Source of the DNA: Oscillibacter sp.
Lineage (GTDB): Bacteria > Bacillota > Clostridia > Oscillospirales > Oscillospiraceae
Assembly: GCA_024404295.1 (NCBI GenBank)
Contig: JAKSQE010000049.1
Coordinates: forward strand, 1-9,155
Direction: 5' to 3'
Length of the DNA stretch: 9,155 nucleotides
A program made the translations under genes and the position numbers. Below are positions 1-6,650 of this stretch, piece by piece. Every line of letters starts with the position of its first letter. Within the stretch, counting starts at the first letter, position 1. The notes beneath the pieces are model-generated. The model was not told the DNA's origin and did not search any database. It saw nothing but the letters and a program-made list of their open reading frames with translations.

Positions 1-1211
1 CCAAGATGCACGTGGAAGTCGCCCCGTGCCACAGCATCTGCCCGACGCTGTTTTTCGGCAGCCTGTGCGTCCAACATTCCGCCAATGATCTGATTGGACA
101 CCAGAAAACCTTGCGGAGTCAGATGCCAGCGCCCCTCCTCAAAGACCGCATAGCCTGCATTTCGGCACTGCTCCAAGAACGAACCAAACCAAGTGTCAAA
201 TCGACGGCGGAACCGCTGCTCATAATCCTGCGGATCAAGACCGCGAACCGTACGCAGGCCTAACATGACCCACTCCACATCCCGATCCATGGGAGGGATA
301 CTGGAGTTTTCGGAAAACAGAAAGTCTCCCTTTCCGGAGGCGGCACGAATGTAAGCATCCAAATCTTTCTCATAAGCATAGCGCACGCCGCCAAAATCGC
401 TGTGAGCACCTGGGCCAAAGCCAACATACTCACCCAGTGTCCAGTACTTCAAATTATGGCGGGAAGCCCGGCCGCTTTTGGCAAAATTAGAGATCTCGTA
501 TTGTTCGTAGCCGAGGTTCTTCAAAAATTCCACGGTGTAGAGATACATATCGGCCTGCATTTCATCGTCGGGAAGACCACTTTCTGCCTGACGGCTAAAC
601 AGGGGGGTCCCATCCTCTACTTTCAACCCGTAGCAGGAGAGGTGGTCGGGGTTCAACGCGACGGCGGCAGCCAGATTCGCCTGCCAGCGGTCCATAGTCT
701 GGTGCGGCAGCCCATAGATCAGATCCAACGACAAATTGTTCAGCTTTGCCTTGCGAGCGGCTTCCACCGCCTGTTGGACCTGCTCTGCGGTGTGGATCCG
801 ACCGATTTCCCGCAGTTCTTCATCGCAGGCAGACTGCATGCCCAGAGACAGACGGTTGAATCCGGCACGACGCAAGGAACGCAATTCCTTCCAGTCTGCT
901 GCGGAGTCGGGATTGGCTTCCAAAGTGATCTCAGCGTCCTTGGCGACATGGTATTTCTTAAAGATGACCTTCAAAATCTTGATAAGACGTTTTCCACCCA
1001 AATAACTGGGAGTGCCGCCGCCAAAAAAAACGGAGTCCACCAAATGAGATGCCGCAAAGGAGGAGGTTTCTGCCAGATGATTGCAGAGGGCTTCCGTGTA
1101 GGCATCCATCAGCCCCTCGCTGTTAGGCAAGGAGTAGAAGTCGCAATAGGAACATTTTGCTTTACAAAACGGGATATGAATATATAATCCGAGGGGTTTT
1201 ACGGCTTTCAT
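1..1211 (-). CDS. hemW: HemW-type radical SAM heme chaperone (3' end outside window)
   Basis: HemW is a cytoplasmic radical SAM protein of the HemN family that binds heme and hands it to target proteins; it is often annotated as coproporphyrinogen III oxidase. I translated the minus strand from ATG 1211 and found no stop in 403 codons. Visible motifs are the CxxxCxxC iron-sulfur motif (C16, C20, C23, in the context CSYCDF), GGGTPS (64-69), EANP, NRLSLGMQS, GRIHT, DLIYGLP, HLSCYGLKVEDGTP, HNLKYW (252-257), GFGPGAHS and, near the C-terminus, MLGLRTVRG. HNxxYW and the CxxxCxxCDF form favour HemW over true HemN. The family is usually about 370-400 residues, so the stop should lie just beyond the left edge. 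The start is set by GGAGG at 1217-1221, five bases from the ATG. It diverges from spoVAC, rather than sitting beside lepA or hrcA on the side that can be seen. Confidence 0.95.
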   Translation of the reverse strand, partial: MKAVKPLGLYIHIPFCKAKCSYCDFYSLPNSEGLMDAYTEALCNHLAETSSFAASHLVDSVFFGGGTPSYLGGKRLIKILKVIFKKYHVAKDAEITLEANPDSAADWKELRSLRRAGFNRLSLGMQSACDEELREIGRIHTAEQVQQAVEAARKAKLNNLSLDLIYGLPHQTMDRWQANLAAAVALNPDHLSCYGLKVEDGTPLFSRQAESGLPDDEMQADMYLYTVEFLKNLGYEQYEISNFAKSGRASRHNLKYWTLGEYVGFGPGAHSDFGGVRYAYEKDLDAYIRAASGKGDFLFSENSSIPPMDRDVEWVMLGLRTVRGLDPQDYEQRFRRRFDTWFGSFLEQCRNAGYAVFEEGRWHLTPQGFLVSNQIIGGMLDAQAAEKQRRADAVARGDFHVHL

Positions 1212-1244
1212 ACAGGCCTCCAAACGTCAATTCCATAATGAGAT

Positions 1245-1273
1245 AGTTTATCGCATCTGCCACTTTTTTTCAA
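1245..1273 (-). promoter_or_regulatory. Probable sigma-A promoter of hemW
   Basis: On the minus strand TTGAAA (1273-1268) is followed after exactly 17 bases by TAAACT (1250-1245). This is 5 of 6 and 4 of 6 matches to the housekeeping consensus, and it lies about 35-60 bases upstream of the hemW start. Spacing is ideal but the -10 is mediocre. It is inferred from sequence only. Confidence 0.45.
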
Positions 1274-1276
1274 GTC

Positions 1277-1306
1277 TGCATATTCCATCTACAGGAGGTA
1301 ATACTA
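1277..1306 (+). promoter_or_regulatory. Forespore (sigma-G/sigma-F type) promoter of spoVAC
   Basis: TGCATA at 1277-1282 and AATACTA at 1300-1306 are separated by 17 bases. From memory, the Bacillus sigma-G consensus is GHATR then CATWHTA with a 17-18 base spacer; the match here is complete at -35 and 6 of 7 at -10. Read as a sigma-F -10 (GG at 1297-1298, then A, A and TA) it also fits that consensus, so the two factors cannot be separated by eye. Predicted transcription would begin near 1313, giving a leader of roughly 23 bases that carries the ribosome binding site. The GGAGGT at 1294-1299 falls inside the spacer and precedes no usable start codon, so it is probably coincidental. Confidence 0.65.
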
Positions 1307-1335
1307 TCGGTAAAATCGGGAAGGAAGGGACAAAT

Positions 1336-1773
1336 ATGGAGATGTCACCCAAGGAATATCAGACGTATGTGAAGCAAAAGTCGCCAAAATCACCCTTGCT
1401 AAAAGATGTGGCGTTGGCTTTTGTCATCGGTGGATTGATCTGCGTGGTGGGCCAGGCCATTCAAAACGGCTGGTCTGCGGCAGGACTCAGCGAGGAAGAT
1501 GCCGGAACGGCAACTTCCTGCACGCTGGTGCTGCTGTCGGCACTGCTGACAGGTTTTAACCTGTATAATAAAATTGCGCGCTTTGGCGGTGCGGGAACAC
1601 TGGTGCCCATTACCGGATTTGCCAATGCGGTGATCTCACCTGCCATTGACTTTAAAAGTGAGGGATTTATTACCGGAATGGCAGCCAAAATGTTCACGGT
1701 TGCAGGGCCGGTGATCGTGTTTGGAACGCTGGCGTCGGTCATTTACGGAATTGCAGTGATGCTGCTTCAATAA
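1336..1773 (+). CDS. spoVAC: Stage V sporulation protein AC (SpoVAC)
   Basis: SpoVAC is a membrane subunit of the SpoVA channel, which moves dipicolinic acid across the inner forespore membrane during sporulation and germination. The 145-residue product has the family length. Its N-terminal tail is polar (EYQTYVKQKSPKSPLLKD), followed by hydrophobic segments at about 25-45, 60-78, 86-104 and 118-143. Typical stretches are AFVIGGLICVVGQ, TGFNLYNKIARFGGAGTLVP and the C-terminal KMFTVAGPVIVFGTLASVIYG. I chose ATG 1336 because AAGGAAGGGA (1321-1330) stands immediately upstream; ATG 1342 is a possible alternative. The usual partners spoVAD and spoVAE do not follow: a terminator comes 3 bases after the stop. 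The gene is preceded by a forespore-type promoter, consistent with expression only in the developing spore. Confidence 0.93.
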   Translation: MEMSPKEYQTYVKQKSPKSPLLKDVALAFVIGGLICVVGQAIQNGWSAAGLSEEDAGTATSCTLVLLSALLTGFNLYNKIARFGGAGTLVPITGFANAVISPAIDFKSEGFITGMAAKMFTVAGPVIVFGTLASVIYGIAVMLLQ

Positions 1774-1776
1774 GGC

Positions 1777-1817
1777 GTGGCCGGAGGTGTATTGACACCT
1801 CCGGCCATCACTTTTTT
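1777..1817 (+). terminator. Rho-independent terminator after spoVAC
   Basis: A perfect 12-bp stem (GGCCGGAGGTGT at 1779-1790, ACACCTCCGGCC at 1795-1806) with an ATTG loop is followed by six T at 1812-1817. The stem can extend by one A-T and one G-T pair. It begins three bases past the spoVAC stop and closes a single-gene transcript. Confidence 0.92.
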
Positions 1818-1854
1818 GAGAATTATGGGGGTAACATAACAACGTTGAAAACTC

Positions 1855-1872
1855 TGTGGAAAATGTGAAAAA
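1855..1872 (-). promoter_or_regulatory. Two abutting DnaA-box-like sites
   Basis: Read on the minus strand, 1863-1855 is TTTTCCACA and 1872-1864 is TTTTTCACA. Both fit the relaxed DnaA box TTWTNCACA, and they lie head to tail with no gap. They sit in the A-rich leader (1818-2052) ahead of the parE-like gene. No dnaA, dnaN or recF is visible, so there is no case for an origin here. Chance occurrence in A-rich DNA is quite possible. Confidence 0.3.
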
Positions 1873-1989
1873 CCCTGTAAAACCGTGGCTTTGAGACGGT
1901 TACACTGCCGTTATGGAAAATATTACGCAACAACTTTTACGGAAAACCTGACAAAGAACGCCGGAAAATGGAGAAAAACATGGCAATAC

Positions 1990-2018
1990 TTGAATTTGTG
2001 CCCACTATATGGTACGAT
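1990..2018 (+). promoter_or_regulatory. Probable promoter of the topoisomerase gene cluster
   Basis: TTGAAT (1990-1995), a 17-base spacer, then TACGAT (2013-2018), preceded by TG at 2010-2011 as in an extended -10 element. It lies 35-63 bases upstream of the parE-like start in the otherwise gene-free stretch 1818-2052. Each hexamer is imperfect, so the call rests on spacing, the extended -10 and position. Confidence 0.45.
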
Positions 2019-2052
2019 ACTATATATTGAATTTTTCAAGCGTGGAGGAACT

Positions 2053-4047
2053 ATGGCAACAAAGAAGCAAGACTACGGCAATGAGAGCATTTCGTCTTTA
2101 AAGGGTGCAGACCGTGTTCGGAAACGTCCTGGCGTTATTTTCGGCTCGGATGGACTGGACGGCTGCGAACATGCCGTGTTTGAGATCCTTTCCAACTCCA
2201 TTGACGAGGCTCGCGAAGGCCACGGCAAGACCATTACCGTGACCCGCTATGCCGACCGCTCCATTCAGGTGGAAGATGTGGGCCGCGGATGCCCGGTGGA
2301 TTGGAATGAAAAAGAGCAGAAATACAACTGGGAACTGGTCTATTGCGAGCTGTATGCCGGCGGTAAGTACGACAATCTGTCCGGTGATAACTATGAATAC
2401 TCATTGGGTCTGAACGGTTTGGGCGCCTGCGCTACCCAGTATGCCTCCCGCTATATGGATGTTACGGTCTGGCGTGACGGTTTTGAATATGCCCTGCATT
2501 TTGAACGGGGCGAGATCGTGGGCGAACTGCAAAAAACACCTCTGCCCAAGACACAGGTCAAGAAGACCGGCACCCGTACTCGCTGGCTGCCGGATCTGGA
2601 TGTCTTCACCGATATTTCCATTCCCGCTGACTATTTTACCGATGTGATGCGCCGTCAGGCGGTGGTCAATGAAGGGATCACCTTCCGCTTCCGGGATCAG
2701 CAGGAGGATGGCAGCTTTTCCGAAGAAGAATTCCTGTATGAAAACGGCATTATGGACTACGTGCAGGAATTGGCCGGCGAGGGTAGTCTGACCTCTCCTG
2801 TGATCTGGCAGGCGGAAAAGAAGGGCCGTGACCGTGAAGATAAGCCGGAGTATAAGGTGAAGCTCAGCGTGGCATGCTGCTTCTCCAATCGAGTGCAGGT
2901 CATTGAACATTACCACAACTCCAGTTGGCTGGAGCATGGCGGTTCTCCCGAAAAGGCCACGCGCAGTGCCTTTGTCAGTGCGGTGGATAAGTATTTACGA
3001 GAGCAGAATAAGTACCAGAAGAACGAGAGCAAGGTCACTTGGGCGGATATTGAGGACTGTATCGTTTTGGTCAGCAACAACTTCTCCACCCAGACCAGCT
3101 ACGAAAACCAGACCAAAAAATCTATCACCAATAAATTCGTGCAGGAAGCTATGACAGAATTCCTGCGGACGAATCTGGAGATCTATTTCATTGAAAACCA
3201 CTTCGATGCCGAGAAGATCGCCGAGCAGGTATTGGTGAATAAGCGCAGCCGTGAGAGTGCAGAAAAGCAGCGCCTGAATATCAAGAAGAAGCTCTCCGGC
3301 AATATCGACATTGCTAACCGTGTCCAAAAATTTGTGGACTGCCGTTCCCGCGATCCGGAGAAGCGGGAGATCTACATCGTGGAGGGCGACTCTGCATTGG
3401 GCAGTGTCAAGCTGAGCCGTGATGCCGAATATCAGGGCATTATGCCCGTCCGTGGCAAGATCCTGAACTGCCTGAAAGCGGACTATGCCCGCATTTTCAA
3501 AAGCGAGATCATCACCGACCTGATTCGTGTGTTGGGCTGCGGCGTGGAAGTGCAGAACAAACACGTCAAGGATCTGGCGTCGTTTGACCTGAATAACCTG
3601 CGTTGGAATAAAGTGGTCATCTGCACCGATGGTGATGTGGACGGCTTCCAGATCCGCACCTTGATTTTGACCATGCTGTATCGTCTGACGCCTACCCTGA
3701 TTCGGGAGGGCTATGTTTACATTGCGGAAACGCCGCTGTTTGAGATCAACTGCGGAGAAAAAACATGGTTTGCCTACTCCGATAAGGAAAAGAACGACAT
3801 CGTTAAGGAGTTGGAGGGCAAAAAGTACAAGATCGACCGCTCCAAAGGTCTGGGCGAAAACGACCCGGACATGATGTGGATGACTACCATGAATCCGGAC
3901 ACCCGCCGGTTGATCCGAGTGATGCCGGAGGATGTGGAGCGCACGGCGGAGGTTTTCGACCTGCTGCTGGGTGACAATTTGCAGGGCAGAAAAGACCATA
4001 TTGCTGAAAACGGTTATAAATATTTAGAGATGGCTGATATTTCGTAA
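2053..4047 (+). CDS. parE: Type IIA topoisomerase ATPase/Toprim subunit (ParE/GyrB-like)
   Basis: This is the ATP-hydrolysing subunit of a second type II topoisomerase (topoisomerase IV/gyrase family), which relaxes or decatenates DNA together with the ParC-like subunit downstream. The 664-residue length suits ParE. The GHKL ATPase has E44, N48 and D51 (EILSNSIDEA), D75-V-G-R-G79, GLNGLG at 119-124 and the QTK loop at 353-355. The Toprim domain follows: E444 in EGDSALGS, PVRGKILN at 465-472, D526-G-D-V-D530, and SKGLGE at 597-602. All metal-binding acidic residues are present. Unusual for GyrB/ParE are Val76 where Asn is common, Asn121 where His is common in GLHGVG, and Gln in place of His after DVDG. 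The start ATG 2053 has GGAGGAA at 2044-2050; an open extension back to GTG 1885 lacks such a site and overlaps the promoter. The reading frame ends in a double stop, TAATAA. It could equally be named gyrB-like; I favour ParE because of the partner and its length. Confidence 0.9.
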   Translation: MATKKQDYGNESISSLKGADRVRKRPGVIFGSDGLDGCEHAVFEILSNSIDEAREGHGKTITVTRYADRSIQVEDVGRGCPVDWNEKEQKYNWELVYCELYAGGKYDNLSGDNYEYSLGLNGLGACATQYASRYMDVTVWRDGFEYALHFERGEIVGELQKTPLPKTQVKKTGTRTRWLPDLDVFTDISIPADYFTDVMRRQAVVNEGITFRFRDQQEDGSFSEEEFLYENGIMDYVQELAGEGSLTSPVIWQAEKKGRDREDKPEYKVKLSVACCFSNRVQVIEHYHNSSWLEHGGSPEKATRSAFVSAVDKYLREQNKYQKNESKVTWADIEDCIVLVSNNFSTQTSYENQTKKSITNKFVQEAMTEFLRTNLEIYFIENHFDAEKIAEQVLVNKRSRESAEKQRLNIKKKLSGNIDIANRVQKFVDCRSRDPEKREIYIVEGDSALGSVKLSRDAEYQGIMPVRGKILNCLKADYARIFKSEIITDLIRVLGCGVEVQNKHVKDLASFDLNNLRWNKVVICTDGDVDGFQIRTLILTMLYRLTPTLIREGYVYIAETPLFEINCGEKTWFAYSDKEKNDIVKELEGKKYKIDRSKGLGENDPDMMWMTTMNPDTRRLIRVMPEDVERTAEVFDLLLGDNLQGRKDHIAENGYKYLEMADIS

Positions 4048-4063
4048 TAAAGGAGCAACAAAA

Positions 4064-4348
4064 ATGAAAGAACTGCTGTTACATGTCACTTACCGCTGTA
4101 AGCCCGGCATGGCGGAGACCTTTGTCAAGACCATCAAGGAGCAGGGAATTCAGGAGCTGATCCGCAAGGAAGACGGCTGCCTGCAGTATGATTATACTGT
4201 TTCTTTGGAAGAAGCGGACACGATTATTCTGCTGGAACGTTGGACCAGCGTTGCGGCGCAGGAGGTCCACATGACCCAGCCCCACATGGAGCAACTGAAA
4301 GCTTTGAAGGAGACCTATGTCAATGAGGTCGTTCTGGAGCGATTTTAA
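4064..4348 (+). CDS. Antibiotic biosynthesis monooxygenase (ABM)-fold protein
   Basis: The 94-residue product looks like a single ABM domain, a dimeric ferredoxin-like fold found in YgiN-type quinol monooxygenases and small heme- or quinone-related proteins. The sequence begins with a hydrophobic beta strand and the typical VTYRCKPGMAETFVKT. It continues with KEDGCLQYDYTVSLEEADTIILLERWTS and ends AAQEVHMTQPHMEQLK, the usual pattern of G-C-L-Q-Y-D, E-x-W and a late His-x-x-x-x-H region. The substrate cannot be read from the sequence, and many relatives have no proven enzymatic role. It lies 16 bases after the parE-like stop with AGGAG at 4051-4055, and 35 bases before the parC-like start, so it is very probably co-transcribed with them. 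A link to topoisomerase function is not established. Confidence 0.82.
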   Translation: MKELLLHVTYRCKPGMAETFVKTIKEQGIQELIRKEDGCLQYDYTVSLEEADTIILLERWTSVAAQEVHMTQPHMEQLKALKETYVNEVVLERF

Positions 4349-4383
4349 TCGGATTTTCTAACACCAACTAAAGGACGGAACCT

Positions 4384-5343
4384 ATGGCCAAAAAGAAGCA
4401 GCCGGAGGAAACCCGGCAGAAAGTAAATAATCCCAACGTCATGGGCCTGCGGGCACAGGTGTTGGAGCAGCCCATTACGGATACGCTGGAGACCAACTAC
4501 ATGCCCTATGCCATGTCAGTCATCGTCTCCCGTGCCATTCCTGAGATCGACGGCTTCAAGCCCTCTCACCGCAAGCTGCTCTATACCATGTATAAGATGG
4601 GTCTGCTGACCGGCGCCCGGACGAAGTCTGCCAACATTGTGGGCCAGACTATGCGTCTGAACCCCCATGGCGATGCAGCCATTTATGACACGATGGTGCG
4701 CTTGTCCAAGGGTTACGGTGCTTTGCTGACCCCCTTCGTGGACTCTAAGGGTAACTTCGGCAAGACATACTCCCGCGATATGTCCTGGGCAGCACCACGT
4801 TACACTGAGGCAAAGCTTTCCGGCATCTGCGCGGAGATTTTCAAGGACATTGACAGCGACACCGTAGACTTTGTGGACAACTACGACAACACCATGAAGG
4901 AGCCGGCCCTGCTGCCCACCACATTTCCCAATATTCTGGTGTCTGCCAACAGCGGCATTGCCGTTGGTATGGCATCCCAGTTCTGCGGTTTCAACCTGAA
5001 AGAAGTTTGTGACACCACCATCGCCTATCTGAAAAATCCGGAGTGCGATCTGACCGAGACGCTGCTCGCTCCCGACTTCCCCACCGGCGGCGAATTGGTT
5101 TTTGACGCCGATACGATTCGGGATATTTATGAAAGCGGCCGTGGCAGCGTGAAGGTGCGAGCCAAGTACCGTTACATCAAGGAAGAAAATCTCATTGAGA
5201 TTTATGAAATTCCCTATTCCACCACGGTGGAAGCCATTTTGGACAAGGTGGCAGAGCTGATCAAGTTGGGGAAGGCCAAAGAGATCAGCGATATGCGTGA
5301 CGAAACGGATCTGTCCGGTTTGAAACTGGCCATCGACCTGTAA
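4384..5343 (+). CDS. ParC-like N-terminal fragment with the catalytic tyrosine
   Basis: The 319-residue piece that would be made from the normal start holds the winged-helix DNA-cleavage domain and most of the tower domain. The active-site pair R139-Y140 sits in APRYTEAKL; Y140 would attach covalently to the cut DNA. The quinolone region reads HGDAAIYD (95-102): Ala98 stands at the usual serine (E. coli GyrA S83), and Asp102 stands at the acidic position (D87). The loop from Asp102 to Y140 is three residues longer than in E. coli GyrA. The fragment ends in a tower-domain strand. It lacks the coiled coil that forms the C-gate, so it is not expected to act as a topoisomerase unless the stop is read through. 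Confidence 0.75.
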   Translation: MAKKKQPEETRQKVNNPNVMGLRAQVLEQPITDTLETNYMPYAMSVIVSRAIPEIDGFKPSHRKLLYTMYKMGLLTGARTKSANIVGQTMRLNPHGDAAIYDTMVRLSKGYGALLTPFVDSKGNFGKTYSRDMSWAAPRYTEAKLSGICAEIFKDIDSDTVDFVDNYDNTMKEPALLPTTFPNILVSANSGIAVGMASQFCGFNLKEVCDTTIAYLKNPECDLTETLLAPDFPTGGELVFDADTIRDIYESGRGSVKVRAKYRYIKEENLIEIYEIPYSTTVEAILDKVAELIKLGKAKEISDMRDETDLSGLKLAIDL

Positions 5344-5367
5344 CGCGGTACCGACCCGGATAAGCTG

Positions 5368-6633
5368 ATGGCAAAGCTGTACCGCCAGACGCCGTTGGAG
5401 GACTCCTTTGCCTGCAACTTCAACGTGCTGATCGCCGGCAGTCCGCAGGTATTGGGTGTGCGACAGCTGTTAGAGGAGTGGACGGCTTGGCGTACGGATT
5501 CTGTACGCCGCAGAGTCTACTTCGTCATGGCGAAGAAAAAGGACAAATTGCACCTGCTGAAGGGCTTGAAACGCATCCTGCTGGATATCGACAAGGCGAT
5601 TCATATCATCCGTGAGACGGAGGAGGAGTCCGAAGTCATTCCCAACCTGATGATCGGCTTTGGCATTGACCAGATCCAGGCGGAGTATGTGGCGGAGATC
5701 AAGCTGCGTAATATCAATAAGGAATACATTCTCAAGCGCGTCAATGAGACGGAAGCACTGCGAGACGAGATCGAGGACTTGGAGGATATCCTGTCCAACC
5801 CCAAGCGAGTGAAAAAGATCATCATTGGCGAATTGGAAGAGGCGGCTAAGAAATTTGGCGAGCCCCGCCGCACGTCCATCGTCTACGAGCATGAGATCGA
5901 GGTCTATACCGAGGAAGAGGAAAAGAAGGAAGAATATCCTGTCAGTGTTTTCCTTTCCAAGGAGGGTTACTTCAAGAAGATCACCCCCGCCAGCCTGCGC
6001 ATGGCCAGCGAGCAGAAGTTTAAGGAGGGCGATGCCCTGCGTCAGACCTTTGAGACGACCTCCAACGCCGAGGTTATGTTCTTTACGGACAAGTGCCAGG
6101 TTTACAAGACTCGTCTGGGCGAATTCGACGATACCAAAGCCAGCGCACTGGGCGACTATCTGCCCGGCAAGCTGAAGATGGACGAGGGCGAAAATGTAGT
6201 GTTTATGGTATTGCCCGGTGCTGAGTATGCCGGTAGTCTGCTGTTCTTCTTTGAGAACGGCAAGGCCGCCCGCGTGGACATTAAGGCCTACCAGACCACA
6301 TCCAACCGCCGGAAACTGACCGGTGCCTATTCGGATAAATCCCCGCTGATGTGTATCTGCCGTGTAGATGCCGACTGTGAACTGGCTGTTTACTCCAACG
6401 AACCCCGCTGCCTGGTGTTCCACACCGCATTGCTGGCGCCAAAGACCACACGTGCCACCCAGGGTGTGGCAGTGCTGAAAATGAAGCCGAAATACCATTT
6501 GGAGACTGCAAAGACCATTGAGGAAAGCAGTATTTCCAACCTGAGCCGCTACCGTGTACGGGCATTGCCTGCAGCCGGTGCGCTGCTGAGGGAAGAGGAT
6601 TCCGAAGAACAGCAGATCGGACTGGATCTGTAA
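5368..6633 (+). CDS. ParC-like C-terminal fragment (tower end, coiled coil, beta-pinwheel)
   Basis: The frame downstream of the TAA first meets an ATG at 5368, which could give 421 residues. It holds the end of the tower, the coiled-coil/C-gate domain (about residues 360-500 of the full frame, from LLEEWTAWRTDSVRRR through the RVNETEALRDEIEDLEDILS helix), and a beta-pinwheel-like DNA-wrapping domain to the end. No QRRGGRG-type GyrA box is visible, which favours ParC over GyrA. No Shine-Dalgarno sequence precedes ATG 5368; the upstream bases are only the continuation of the conserved coding sequence. Independent translation is therefore doubtful, and this is best read as the silent second half of the broken gene. 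Confidence 0.55.
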   Translation: MAKLYRQTPLEDSFACNFNVLIAGSPQVLGVRQLLEEWTAWRTDSVRRRVYFVMAKKKDKLHLLKGLKRILLDIDKAIHIIRETEEESEVIPNLMIGFGIDQIQAEYVAEIKLRNINKEYILKRVNETEALRDEIEDLEDILSNPKRVKKIIIGELEEAAKKFGEPRRTSIVYEHEIEVYTEEEEKKEEYPVSVFLSKEGYFKKITPASLRMASEQKFKEGDALRQTFETTSNAEVMFFTDKCQVYKTRLGEFDDTKASALGDYLPGKLKMDEGENVVFMVLPGAEYAGSLLFFFENGKAARVDIKAYQTTSNRRKLTGAYSDKSPLMCICRVDADCELAVYSNEPRCLVFHTALLAPKTTRATQGVAVLKMKPKYHLETAKTIEESSISNLSRYRVRALPAAGALLREEDSEEQQIGLDL

Positions 6634-6650
6634 AATAAGGGGGATATAGT

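Larger units (their letters stand above)
4384..6633 (+). pseudogene. parC: ParC/GyrA-like topoisomerase subunit interrupted by an in-frame stop
   Basis: Apart from one TAA at 5341-5343, this is a continuous 749-residue frame for the DNA-cleaving subunit that partners the ParE-like protein. The stop falls inside a conserved block: upstream reads SGLKLAIDL, downstream RGTDPDKLMAKLYRQTPLEDSFACNFN in the same frame. Relatives read IDLKRGTDPDKL there, so one A-to-T change in an AAA lysine codon (residue 320) explains it. No frameshift or other stop is present, and the C-terminus is intact. This suggests a very recent nonsense mutation or a base-call error rather than old decay. Stop-codon reassignment is unlikely because TAA ends neighbouring genes normally. 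AAGGA at 4371-4375 supports ATG 4384. The two pieces are described separately. Confidence 0.85.

Noticed and set aside
402..1187. 261-codon plus-strand open frame
   Set aside because: It is the antisense shadow of hemW, whose minus-strand motifs are unmistakable; the plus-strand translation has no family features.
1968..2030. Possible 20-codon leader peptide upstream of the parE-like gene
   Set aside because: It spans the predicted promoter, so it would lie mostly upstream of the transcript, and it has no convincing ribosome binding site.
1885..2052. In-frame 56-codon extension of the parE-like gene from GTG 1885
   Set aside because: It has no ribosome binding site, its residues do not resemble any ParE N-terminus, and it overlaps the probable promoter; GGAGGAA directly before ATG 2053 decides the start.
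1818..2052. Replication origin suggested by DnaA-box-like sites near a gyrB-like gene
   Set aside because: Only two relaxed boxes are present, without dnaA, dnaN or recF and without a clear unwinding element; the gene is a ParE-type paralogue rather than the origin-linked gyrB.
2995..3999. 334-codon minus-strand open frame
   Set aside because: It lies antisense to the conserved Toprim half of the parE-like gene and has no start signal or recognisable domain.
5341..5343. Recoding or a non-standard genetic code at the parC TAA
   Set aside because: TAA is the normal stop of spoVAC, the parE-like gene, parC, the LUD gene, the lipoprotein gene and the racemase gene here, and TAA is not the codon used for selenocysteine or pyrrolysine.
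5470..6498. 342-codon minus-strand open frame
   Set aside because: It is antisense to the parC-like C-terminal half; its composition mirrors the sense codons.
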